Assembly: GCA_042862465.1 (NCBI GenBank)
Contig: JASTVH010000002.1
Coordinates: 248,001-312,000, forward strand
Reading direction: 5' to 3'
Origin: JASTVH01 sp042862465
GTDB taxonomy: Bacteria > Pseudomonadota > Gammaproteobacteria > Pseudomonadales > Oleiphilaceae
Length of the DNA stretch: 64,000 nt
Position 1 is the first letter of the stretch. Every line of letters begins with the position of its first letter. Positions 1 through 7,950 of the stretch are shown here, piece after piece. A program made the translations under genes and the position numbers. A model generated the notes under the pieces. It saw only the letters and a list, made by a program, of their open reading frames with translations. It did not search any database and was not told the DNA's origin.

Positions 1-129
1 TGATTTGCAAAACGTTGTGTACGGACAGACACAACAGCACAAACGCCTCGTATAGTCGCAGGTAAGACGCATGACCGGCCGCAGGCGCGCCGGGCTGTTG
101 ACGCCTGAACAGATTTTGGAGGAGGAAAC

Positions 130-264
130 ATGGAACCGGTTCAATCCCTTGCCAAGATAATCCTGGTCTTTGGTCTCTTTCTGGGCGCATCCGCCTGGAT
201 CGGTCAGACCGGCGCCCCGGAAACATCCCTGCAGGTTACCACCCTGGACATGCCCAGCTGGTGA
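130..264 (+). CDS. small single-pass membrane peptide (44 aa), unknown function
   Basis: A 44-codon frame starts at an ATG preceded by a strong Shine-Dalgarno (GGAGGAGG, about 5 bases upstream) and ends in TGA. The product has a short polar N-terminus, a hydrophobic stretch at about residues 8-24 (KIILVFGLFLGASAW) and a polar tail ending PSW, so it is probably a small inner-membrane or secreted peptide. A possible -10 (TATAGT, 51-56) lies upstream. It converges on the esterase gene, leaving about 40 bp between stops. I recognise no family. Support comes from the ribosome binding site and the hydrophobic profile only. Confidence 0.5.
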   Translation: MEPVQSLAKIILVFGLFLGASAWIGQTGAPETSLQVTTLDMPSW

Positions 265-303
265 TCAGCCCCGCGATCACGGTGACCGCCGGAAACAGCC
301 GCT

Positions 304-1266
304 TCAACTGGTGGTTCCCTGTTTCACCGTGCGCCAGGTCCAGGATTCCGGTCTGGCGTATAAAGCTTCCGGCGCGTTCGTAACGGGCACCTGAGCCTGC
401 ACGAAACGTCCCAGCCGGCGCAACGCCAGCCTGGCCTCCGGCAACACCGAAGAGGCAAAGTGCCAGACGTGGAACATGTCCGGCCAGACCTCCAGATCAA
501 TCTTTCCGCCCGCCTTGTGGACCTTGCTTGCGAACGCACGGCATTCCGGCAACAGGATCTCGTCGCTACCCACCTGAATCAGCATGGGCGGCAACCGCTC
601 CAGGGTGCCGTGCAGGGGTGAGATGGTGGGCGAGGACGGGTCCGCGGAACCGGCGTACTGGCGGGCAAACAAGCGGATGCGTTCAGCGGTGATCAGGGGG
701 TCGCGATGGGCCTGGTTCCAGGTCGACGACAGGGAACAGGTGACATCGAGCCAGGGGGAGAGCCCCAGCACCGCCGCCGGCGTCGGCAGACCGTCGTCCC
801 GCAGCCGCAGGGCCAGCGCCATGGCGAGACCGCCACCGGCCGAATCGCCCGCCAGGACAATGCGATCCGGCGGCACCCGGTGATCCAGCAGGTAACGGTA
901 GGTCAGTTCGGCATCGTCCAGGGCCGCCGGATAGGGCCATTCCGGGGCCAGACGATAGTCGGGCATGAGCACCTGGGCCCGGGCGTAACGGGCCAGACTG
1001 CCTGCCAGCGCCAGATGGGTGCGGGGGGAGCCCAGCACATAACCGCCGCCATGCAGATAGATGATGACCCGCGAGTCGCAGGCCTGCTCATCCGCCAGCC
1101 AGTAGGCCTGGATATCCCCCAGTTGCAGGCTGTCCACCTGACAACCCGGCGGCAGCCGGACCACAGCGGGCGACAACGAGGTAAAAAAGCGATAAGCCCC
1201 CACACGGTTGGGGACCAGTCGTATCCCCCAACGGATAAGATGCTTGAGAGTTTGAACACGCGTCAT
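304..1266 (-). CDS. alpha/beta hydrolase, HSL-type (family IV) esterase/lipase
   Basis: A 320-residue alpha/beta hydrolase of the hormone-sensitive-lipase group. The oxyanion-hole motif HGGG is at residues 72-75 and the nucleophile elbow GDSAGG at 140-145 (Ser142). The acidic residue is probably in the later GSDEILL segment and the catalytic His in FHVWH near the C-terminus. The family hydrolyses short to medium acyl esters; the physiological substrate is unknown. The frame stays open upstream to 1362, but the ATG at 1266 has a good AAGGGAG about 7 bases ahead and begins a normal family N-terminus, so I chose it. No signal peptide is seen, so the enzyme is probably cytoplasmic. Confidence 0.88.
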   Translation of the reverse strand: MTRVQTLKHLIRWGIRLVPNRVGAYRFFTSLSPAVVRLPPGCQVDSLQLGDIQAYWLADEQACDSRVIIYLHGGGYVLGSPRTHLALAGSLARYARAQVLMPDYRLAPEWPYPAALDDAELTYRYLLDHRVPPDRIVLAGDSAGGGLAMALALRLRDDGLPTPAAVLGLSPWLDVTCSLSSTWNQAHRDPLITAERIRLFARQYAGSADPSSPTISPLHGTLERLPPMLIQVGSDEILLPECRAFASKVHKAGGKIDLEVWPDMFHVWHFASSVLPEARLALRRLGRFVQAQVPVTNAPEALYARPESWTWRTVKQGTTS

Positions 1267-1580
1267 CCACGCACTCCCTTCCAAAACCAGGGACTGCCGC
1301 TTCCGTATAGGCCGTTGGTGCGAGCATTCGGCCAGTGACCCGGTCACTGACCACTTGCGCAATCCATTGCTGCAGGTTTTTCTCTATGTTTAGGTGAAAT
1401 TCTAATCTTTCGCAACTGTACAATGATTAACCGCTATTTACAGGGATGTAACAAAAAGGGGAAGCTCTTCTGAAATCACGGCAACGGGGCTGTGTTATCT
1501 TTATGTTGAGATGAATAAAAAAGAAGCAATGGTCTGCATAGCCACCATGCTGTTTGCAGTAGTAACGCGGCGGATCCAGG
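1267..1580. other. intergenic region between divergent genes
   Basis: About 314 bp between the esterase and the HD-GYP gene, AT-richer than its surroundings. It must hold both divergent promoters, but I see no confident -35/-10 pair. A 31-codon frame from ATG 1512 overlaps the HD-GYP start out of frame; it could be a leader peptide but has only a weak ribosome binding site. Confidence 0.35.
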
Positions 1581-2873
1581 ATGGCCTTGAAACGAACCAA
1601 GCGTGATAAACCCAAGACGCCCCGCCCCCTGGTCGTGGGCAAGACGTTACGTCAGGTGCAGATCTCCGTGGACGCCCTGCGCGAAGGCATGCACGTGGTG
1701 CAGCTCGATCGCCCGTGGACCGAAGTGCCCGTCCTGTTTCAGCAGTTCACCATCGATAGCGATGCCCAATTGCATACGCTGCGCCATTACTGTCACTGGG
1801 TCTGGGTGGACGTGGACAGCTCCCACTGCGACGCCGACTGGGGCCGCCTCCAACTGGAACTGCACAAGCCCATCAAGCCACTGCCCGAGGAACGCCCGCT
1901 GGTGGAAGAGCTGCCCCGGGCGAGAGCGGCCCACACCAAGGCCCAGGGTTACATCGATCAGCTGGTGGACCAGATCCGCAGCGAGCAGTCCCCCAATGTC
2001 GAGGACGCTCGACCCGTGGTGCAGGAGTGCGTCAGCAGCATCCTCGCCAACCCCAATGCCATGTTCTGGCTGGGCCGTATCCGCCACGAAGATGCCTACA
2101 CCGCCGAGCACTGTGTGCGGGTCGCCATCCTGGCGATTGCCTTCGGCCGTAGCCTGGAGCTGGAGCAGCCCGACCTGGTGACCCTGGGTCTCTGCGGCCT
2201 GCTGCACGATATCGGCAAGCTGAAGGTGCCGGATGCCATCCTCAACAAGCCCGCCAGCCTGGACGCTGAGGAAATGGCCGTTATGAAACGGCACACCGAG
2301 TACGGCCATGGCCTGTTGAGCGAACACCACCAGCTTGAACCCATTGTGCGGGATGCCGCCCTGTCCCATCACGAGCGCATCGACGGCACCGGCTACCCCA
2401 ATGCGGTGCCGGAATGGCGAATCAGCCGTTTCTCCCGCATCATCTCCATCGTCGACGCCTTCGACGCCATGACCAGCGACCGTTGCTACCGCGCAGGCTG
2501 TTCGACCTCCGAGGCCCTGCGCTTGCTCTACCGCTATCGCGGCCAGCAGTTCGATGCCGAACTGGTGGAGCACTTCATCCGCATGATCGGCGTCTATCCG
2601 CCGGGCAGCCTGGTGGAGCTCAATACCGGGGAAGTCGCCCTAGTGCTGGCCACCAACCCCAACATGAAACTGACCCCCCGGGTGGAAGTGGTGCTGGACG
2701 GCGACAAACGCCCCTGCGAGAGCCGAATGCTGGATCTCTCACAACACCCCCGCACTGAAGACGGCCAGACCTACGCGATCAAGCAGCCCCTGCCCGATGG
2801 CGCCTACGGCTTCACGCTGCAGCAACGGATCGAACAGCAGATCAAGGGGATGCAACGCCGCTCTGCCGGATAA
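1581..2873 (+). CDS. HD-GYP domain c-di-GMP phosphodiesterase with N-terminal DUF3391
   Basis: A 430-residue cytoplasmic protein. Residues about 25-150 match the DUF3391 region that often precedes HD-GYP domains (QISVDALREGMHVVQLDRPW). The HD-GYP domain follows: EHCVRVAILA near 177, the metal-binding HD in LLHDIGK (His209-Asp210), and the signature HHERIDGTGYP at 263-273. All diagnostic metal and substrate residues are present, so c-di-GMP (or cGAMP) hydrolysis is likely. The start is the first ATG and its ribosome binding site (CCAGG, very close) is weak. It adds to several c-di-GMP turnover proteins in this window. Confidence 0.9.
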   Translation: MALKRTKRDKPKTPRPLVVGKTLRQVQISVDALREGMHVVQLDRPWTEVPVLFQQFTIDSDAQLHTLRHYCHWVWVDVDSSHCDADWGRLQLELHKPIKPLPEERPLVEELPRARAAHTKAQGYIDQLVDQIRSEQSPNVEDARPVVQECVSSILANPNAMFWLGRIRHEDAYTAEHCVRVAILAIAFGRSLELEQPDLVTLGLCGLLHDIGKLKVPDAILNKPASLDAEEMAVMKRHTEYGHGLLSEHHQLEPIVRDAALSHHERIDGTGYPNAVPEWRISRFSRIISIVDAFDAMTSDRCYRAGCSTSEALRLLYRYRGQQFDAELVEHFIRMIGVYPPGSLVELNTGEVALVLATNPNMKLTPRVEVVLDGDKRPCESRMLDLSQHPRTEDGQTYAIKQPLPDGAYGFTLQQRIEQQIKGMQRRSAG

Positions 2874-2929
2874 GCAGCGCGACCAAAGCCGCATTTTGCC
2901 GCCGTCTCAGATCGGTTATCCTCACCTCC

Positions 2930-3877
2930 ATGCTGCTTGAACACCTTGCCTTTGCCCTCGGGATCGTCGCCCCGATTTTCCTCGTACTGGTGGTGGGTAT
3001 TGTCCTGCGCCGCCAGGGCGTAATCGACGAAGCCTTTATCAATACCGCCTCACGGCTGGTGTTCAACCTGGCCCTGCCCGCGCTCATCTTCGTCAACCTC
3101 GCCGGCCTGGAGCTCAGCGATGTGGTGGAGCCCGCTCAGCTGCTTCTGGCTCTGGCAGTGACGGTGATCGGTTTCGTGATTCTCTGGCACCTCAGTGGCG
3201 CCTTCATTCCCGAACCGGAAAACCGTGGCACCTTTGTGCAGGGGGCCTTTCGCGGCAATCTGGGCATCGTCGGCATCGCGTTATGCGCCAACCTCTATGG
3301 TCAGGCGGGTCTGGCCATGGGCTCGATGCTGCTGGCGGTGCTCACTCTGGCCTACAACCTGCTGTCAATCTACGCGCTGTCGGCCGGCCGCGGTTCCGGC
3401 GCCCAGGCCTGGCTCTCCATGCTGCGTGGGATTATTCGCAACCCGCTGATTCTCAGCATCCTCGCGGGGGTGAGTGTGGCCGCGCTGGGCTGGCAACTCC
3501 CGGCCATTCTCACCAAGAGCCTGGACTATTTCGCGGCCATGACCCTGCCCCTGGCCCTGCTCTGTGTTGGCGCCACCATCACCCTGGGTGCCCTGCGCCA
3601 CAGCTCGCGGCTCACCCTCTGGGCCGTCCTGCTCAAACTGGTGATTCTACCGGGGGCCTACACCGGCGCCGCGCTGGCCTGGGGCTTTCAGGGTCCGGCC
3701 CTGGGAACCCTGTTCGCCATGTTCGCCGCCCCCACGGCCACCGTCAGCTACATCATGGCCCGGGCCATGGGCGGCAATGCCGATCTGGCCGCCAACCTGG
3801 TCGCCCTGACGACCCTTTTTTCACCCCTCTCCCTGAGCCTTGGCCTGAGCCTGCTCAGCGCCCTACAACTCCTCTAG
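2930..3877 (+). CDS. AEC family (auxin efflux carrier-like) transporter
   Basis: A 315-residue integral membrane protein of about ten helices with the Mem_trans/AEC pattern: an N-terminal block (FALGIVAPIFLVLVVGIVLR), a conserved NLALPALIF segment, and a C-terminal repeat with ATVSYIMARAMGGN typical of the family. Bacterial members transport malonate, malate or other small organic anions; the substrate here cannot be told. The gene follows the HD-GYP gene after 56 bp on the same strand and may be co-transcribed. Confidence 0.85.
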   Translation: MLLEHLAFALGIVAPIFLVLVVGIVLRRQGVIDEAFINTASRLVFNLALPALIFVNLAGLELSDVVEPAQLLLALAVTVIGFVILWHLSGAFIPEPENRGTFVQGAFRGNLGIVGIALCANLYGQAGLAMGSMLLAVLTLAYNLLSIYALSAGRGSGAQAWLSMLRGIIRNPLILSILAGVSVAALGWQLPAILTKSLDYFAAMTLPLALLCVGATITLGALRHSSRLTLWAVLLKLVILPGAYTGAALAWGFQGPALGTLFAMFAAPTATVSYIMARAMGGNADLAANLVALTTLFSPLSLSLGLSLLSALQLL

Positions 3878-4047
3878 CGGCGACGGCACCTGTCAGATCT
3901 GTCATTGCCGACGGCCGGAATCGGCACTTAAACTGCTGCCATGGGAGATCGTTCGGCACTATGATGGTTGGATGAACCAGGCTTCGTAATCTTTCCGTAA
4001 TATATTACTGAGCCCGACCACCCCAAACAGCGAGAGGGAACCGCTGA

Positions 4048-6300
4048 ATGCGCCAGCTTATTGCCTCGTGCCAGCGACTGTTCCTGGCCCAATGGGTACC
4101 ATGGGGCGTGTTTGTCCTGTTTGCCCTTGCCAGCCTGGTGCTCTGGTCCAAGGCCCGGGCCCTGGACGAGGCCCGCATTCAGGAGACGTTGCGCAGCGAA
4201 GCCCGTATGGTCAGCCGGGAAGTGGCCACCGAGCTGCAACACACCATTGCCAGCCTGCAGCGTATGGCCCGACGCCAGCAGCTGTTGCCAAACATGACCG
4301 AGGCGATCTGGCGGGCGGACGCCCGTGAACACCTGCGCCATTTCCCCGCGTACCAATCACTGCAGCGGGTCGACCGTGATTTTCATATCCGCTGGGTGGT
4401 CCCGGTCCAGGGTAATGAAAGCCTGCCGGGCACGGCCATCGCCGGTACGGGCCCCGAAAAGCGGCTCCTGGAGCAGGCCGCCGAAAGAGGCGAGACGCTC
4501 TACTCCGGCTTCACCGACCTGCCCTCCGGCCATCCCGGCCTGATCATTTATGTGCCGGTGGGCCAGGCCGCGGAATTTCAGGGCCTGGTGGTTGCACGTC
4601 TGCGCCTGCAACCCTTCATGACCCACCTGTTCCCCACTGCCCTTTCCGACCACCTGGCCATCAACCTGTTTGAGGACGGACGGGACGGCCATACCCGTTT
4701 CCCGCCGGAAGGCACGCTGGCGGCCCTCAGCGCGACCATGCCCTTGCCCGTCAGCGGTCTGGACTGGCAGATCCGGGTACGCCCCACCCGGGCGTGGCTG
4801 GAACAGCAGCGGGCGCCCTGGCCCTGGATTCTGTTCTCGGCGGTGCTGGTGACCGGGCTGCTCTTCAGTCTGCTGGTGCGGCTGATTCAGGGGATCCTGC
4901 GTCACAGTCAGGAGCTGGAGAAGGCACGGCAGGACTTGCGGGCGGAAATCGATCAGCGGCTGCATGTGGAGCAAAGCCTGGAGATCATGGCCACCATTGA
5001 CGAGCTGACCGGGCTGGCCAATCGGCGCTTTTTTATGGAAGACCTCGGCCACGCCCTGCACCAGCGCCTGCGGGCAGGCAAGAAACTGGCGCTGATCCAG
5101 CTCGACCTGGACCGTTTCCAGGTGATCAACGACAGCCTGGGCCACAAGATCGGCGATGAACTGCTGGTGCGGGTTGCCCAGCGCCTCAATACCCTGAGCG
5201 GGCGGGGTGTCACCGTGGCCCATGCCAGCGGGGACGAGTTCATGCTCTATCAGGAGAACCTCGATGACGTGGACGACGTCATCGCCCTGCTGCACCGGAT
5301 TCAACGCTGTTTTGACGACCCGTTCCAGATTCAGGACCAGGCCCACCACATCACCGCAAGCCTGGGCGTCGCCCTGGCCCCGGAAAGCGGCCGTGATGCC
5401 GAGACCCTGCTGCGCAACGCCGATGCCGCTCTGTTCCTGGTCAAACAGAGCGGCCGCAACAACTACCGTTTCTACACCGACGGCATGCATCGGCAGGCTC
5501 TGGAACGGCTGGACCTGGACAAGGACCTGCGCCGGGCTTTGGCCGAGGAGCAATTCGTCCTGTTCTTCCAGCCCCAGCTCGATCTGCACAACAACGCCAT
5601 TCACAGTGTCGAAGCGCTTATCCGTTGGCAGCATCCCCGGCGCGGCCTGGTCGCTCCGGGCCAGTTCATACCGGTGGCGGAGGAAACCGGCCTGATATCG
5701 GCCATCGGCCGCTGGGTGCTAAAGGAAGCCTGCTCCCAGCTGGCGCGCTGGCAGGGTACGCCCTACGAGCATATCCGCATTGCCGTCAACCTCTCCGGCG
5801 AAGAGCTCGGTGATGCCACCCTGGTGGACTACATCGAGAGCACCCTGGCCTATTACGGGGTGGCCCCCGAGCGGCTGGAGCTGGAGCTGACCGAGGAGAT
5901 CTTCATCGATAACATCGAGCAAAATCTGGAACTGCTCAACCGCCTGCACAGCAACGGTATCCATCTGGCCATCGACGATTTCGGCGTGGGTTACTCCTCA
6001 CTGGCCTACCTGCGCAATTTCCCGGTGGACCTGCTCAAGATCGACCGTTCCTTCATCAGTTACGTCACCCAACGCCACGACGACGCCGTCATCACCCGGG
6101 CGGTGATCAACCTGGCCCATAACATGGACGTGCGGGTGGCGGCGGAAGGGATCGAGAACCAGGAGCAGCTGGATTTCCTGCGCCATCACCAGTGCGATCT
6201 GGCGCAGGGCTTCTTCATTGGCAAGCCCATGCCGGCGGAGGATTTCGAACGCCTGCTGCGTCAGCCACAGGTGACAATCGACTCGCCTGAAATGGGCTAG
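4048..6300 (+). CDS. membrane sensor with degenerate GGDEF and intact EAL domain
   Basis: A 750-residue protein: a transmembrane helix (about 14-32), a periplasmic sensor region (about 40-255), a second helix (about 262-280), a GGDEF domain and a C-terminal EAL domain. The GGDEF signature reads ASGDEF near residue 394, losing the first Gly, so cyclase activity is doubtful and a regulatory GTP-binding role is possible. The EAL domain looks catalytic: EALIRW near 522, ELTEE, DDFGVGYSS, KIDRSF, AEGIEN and QGFFIGKP. The expected role is a ligand-controlled c-di-GMP phosphodiesterase at the inner membrane. Its TAG stop lies inside a CTAG that was duplicated by the downstream mobile element. Confidence 0.9.
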   Translation: MRQLIASCQRLFLAQWVPWGVFVLFALASLVLWSKARALDEARIQETLRSEARMVSREVATELQHTIASLQRMARRQQLLPNMTEAIWRADAREHLRHFPAYQSLQRVDRDFHIRWVVPVQGNESLPGTAIAGTGPEKRLLEQAAERGETLYSGFTDLPSGHPGLIIYVPVGQAAEFQGLVVARLRLQPFMTHLFPTALSDHLAINLFEDGRDGHTRFPPEGTLAALSATMPLPVSGLDWQIRVRPTRAWLEQQRAPWPWILFSAVLVTGLLFSLLVRLIQGILRHSQELEKARQDLRAEIDQRLHVEQSLEIMATIDELTGLANRRFFMEDLGHALHQRLRAGKKLALIQLDLDRFQVINDSLGHKIGDELLVRVAQRLNTLSGRGVTVAHASGDEFMLYQENLDDVDDVIALLHRIQRCFDDPFQIQDQAHHITASLGVALAPESGRDAETLLRNADAALFLVKQSGRNNYRFYTDGMHRQALERLDLDKDLRRALAEEQFVLFFQPQLDLHNNAIHSVEALIRWQHPRRGLVAPGQFIPVAEETGLISAIGRWVLKEACSQLARWQGTPYEHIRIAVNLSGEELGDATLVDYIESTLAYYGVAPERLELELTEEIFIDNIEQNLELLNRLHSNGIHLAIDDFGVGYSSLAYLRNFPVDLLKIDRSFISYVTQRHDDAVITRAVINLAHNMDVRVAAEGIENQEQLDFLRHHQCDLAQGFFIGKPMPAEDFERLLRQPQVTIDSPEMG

Positions 6301-6406
6301 CCCGCATTTCTCACCAAGGCCGATCACCATGACGAAAAAGCGAAGCAAGATCAATGTGCTACGGAAGACATTAGTGAATATTTGAACCCTTGGTTAGAAA
6401 TGCGGG
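6301..6406. mobile_element. 106-bp MITE-like element with CTAG target duplication
   Basis: Terminal inverted repeats of 19 bp (outer end CCCGCATTTCT, inner end CCAAGG, one mismatch) bound a 106-bp insertion. Both outer ends abut CTAG (6297-6300 and 6407-6410), which reads as a 4-bp target-site duplication. Inside is a 19-codon frame, ATG 6330 to TGA, encoding a Lys/Arg-rich start (MTKKRSKINVLRK) that could be the surviving N-terminus of a transposase after an internal deletion. A 4-bp CTAG duplication fits IS5- or IS1380-type elements, but I cannot assign the parent from memory. It lies exactly between two convergent stop codons. Confidence 0.65.
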
Positions 6407-7348
6407 CTAGTTGGCCAGCCCTTCGAAATCGGTCTGGGTCGCCTGGCCCGCAGTGACCGTGATCGAGCGGGGGCTGGAGAACGTCAGGTCATCCGCCTGC
6501 CCCGGCTCGTCCACATCACAGGTGTAGGCGAGCGTGTAATCACCGGCCGGCAGGTGGTAGCCGGCGTAGTAATAGCCAAAGCTGCCCACATCGGGGCTGT
6601 CGTCTCCTGCCAGCCTGACCGGTGCCACGCTGAAGGGTTCGCTGTCGGTCCCCAGCTCACCCAGGGTGGCCGCCTGCCCGGCGTATATGTACAGGGCACC
6701 CGCGTAGTCGGGGTCGCCGCTGGAATCGCAACCCTCGTGCTGCGGCTCAAACGCCGCCACATCGACGCCCCCGAACACCCGCCCCGCATCGGCTTTCGCC
6801 ACCAGGCGCAGATCGGGCCTGAGCTGATAGCCGCCGGAACCGTCGGACAGCAGCGACTTGCGCACGTCGAAATCCAGGATGAAGGTCACGTCGCCATTCG
6901 CGGGCACCGTAAAGGGCTGGTTGGCCTTGAGGTAGATCTCATCGGGCACGTTCAGGGTGTACTCGTTGTTGTCCTGCATCACCAGTTTTGGGGGTTGCTC
7001 GCGATCCAGGACCAGGCGTACCCAGTCATACCCGCCCGTCGGCAGGTCCAGATTGGAGATCAACGCTTCGGTCTTGCCGCCCTGGAGCTCGAGCAGATCA
7101 ATGGCCTTGATGGGCTCGATGGACTGGTTGAGGGTGCCCTGGCCCTGGGGCTGCAGGAAAAGGCCACTGACGTAGATGGTCAGGGACTTGGCCGAATCCA
7201 CAGGCGCGTCCGCAAGTTCAATCGTCACCCCCTCCTGGGACGGTCCATCCTGGCCTCCGCCACTGTTACCGCCGCCAGAACAGGCGGCCAGCAGTGAAAC
7301 GACCGTCAGGGCCGACAGGGCTTGAATGAAACGGGGCAGCATTGCCAT
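6407..7348 (-). CDS. DUF4382 domain lipoprotein
   Basis: A 313-residue protein beginning with a lipoprotein signal (MAMLPRFIQAL... LLAACSGGG; lipobox LAAC) and a Gly/Ser linker, followed by a DUF4382 domain (VTIELADAPVDSAKSLTIYV and the GYDWVRLVLD region). The C-terminal part resembles a carboxypeptidase-regulatory or Ig-like beta domain (PAGDYTLAYTCDVD). It is probably anchored in the outer membrane; function unknown. The ATG at 7348 was chosen over an upstream in-frame ATG at 7474 because AAGGAG lies 5 bases before it and the signal peptide starts there. Its TAG stop is formed by the duplicated CTAG of the adjacent element. Confidence 0.82.
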   Translation of the reverse strand: MAMLPRFIQALSALTVVSLLAACSGGGNSGGGQDGPSQEGVTIELADAPVDSAKSLTIYVSGLFLQPQGQGTLNQSIEPIKAIDLLELQGGKTEALISNLDLPTGGYDWVRLVLDREQPPKLVMQDNNEYTLNVPDEIYLKANQPFTVPANGDVTFILDFDVRKSLLSDGSGGYQLRPDLRLVAKADAGRVFGGVDVAAFEPQHEGCDSSGDPDYAGALYIYAGQAATLGELGTDSEPFSVAPVRLAGDDSPDVGSFGYYYAGYHLPAGDYTLAYTCDVDEPGQADDLTFSSPRSITVTAGQATQTDFEGLAN

Positions 7349-7454
7349 ACAGACTCCTTGGCTGTGGATCATGAAGAGCGCAAGGATACCAAGCCTGCCA
7401 CGCCCGCAGCACGGCAAAGGTCGCAATCTCGCCTTAAAAAAATGCCTGAAACCC

Positions 7455-7486
7455 TTGACCTTTGAGTGGCTCAAAGGTTTTAAAGT
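7455..7486 (+). promoter_or_regulatory. MerR-type promoter with perfect operator dyad
   Basis: The -35 is TTGACC (7455-7460) and the -10 is TAAAGT (7481-7486), separated by 20 bp, the over-long spacer typical of MerR-family promoters. Between them is a perfect 9-bp inverted repeat (ACCTTTGAG / CTCAAAGGT, 3-bp centre, 7458-7478). This is the expected binding site of the MerR protein encoded immediately downstream, controlling the copper genes and itself. Confidence 0.85.
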
Positions 7487-7521
7487 GAGTCAAAGGATAG
7501 AAAACCGGAGGGCACAGGCCC

Positions 7522-7950
7522 ATGAAAGTGAGCGAGATCGCCCGCGGCGCCGGGGTCAATCCGGAAACGGTCCGGTATTACTCCCGGGAAGGGTTACTCA
7601 ACCCCCGTCGCAACCCGAACAACGGCTACCAGATCTACGACGAGGAAGACCTGCGCCGCCTGCGCTTCGCCCGCAAGGCCCGCCAATTGGGATTCGGCCT
7701 GTCCGAAATCCGCAACATTCTCAACGAGGCGGACGAGCATCACTCCCCTTGCCCGATGGTCCGTGAACTGTTCGAGCAACGCCTGGCGGACGTCGAGTCG
7801 CAGATCGCCGAACTGGCCGCCCTGCGCGACCGCATGCGCGATGCCATGGAGGCCTGGCGCGAGATGCCCGACGGCTCGCCGGACGGCCACACCATCTGCC
7901 GCCTGATCGAACACTGGGACGATAACCCCAAGGAGCAATGTCATGGTTGA
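7522..7950 (+). CDS. MerR family metal-responsive transcriptional regulator
   Basis: A 142-residue MerR regulator: winged-helix N-terminus (MKVSEIARGAGVNPETVRYY), SREGLL wing and a dimerisation coiled coil. Cysteines at 77 (SPCPMV), 126 (HTICRL) and 140 are candidate metal ligands. The spacing resembles Pb/Cd/Zn-type members more than CueR, whose ligands are two closely spaced C-terminal Cys, so the effector is uncertain even though the adjacent ATPase is of the Cu(I) type. GGAGG precedes the start. The gene overlaps the ATPase gene by 8 bp, which suggests translational coupling, and a MerR-type operator lies upstream. Confidence 0.9.
   Translation: MKVSEIARGAGVNPETVRYYSREGLLNPRRNPNNGYQIYDEEDLRRLRFARKARQLGFGLSEIRNILNEADEHHSPCPMVRELFEQRLADVESQIAELAALRDRMRDAMEAWREMPDGSPDGHTICRLIEHWDDNPKEQCHG

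Noticed and set aside
1512..1607. 31-codon frame overlapping the HD-GYP start, possible leader peptide
   Set aside because: Weak ribosome binding site, overlap out of frame with the main gene, and no regulatory residue runs or attenuator hairpins to support it.
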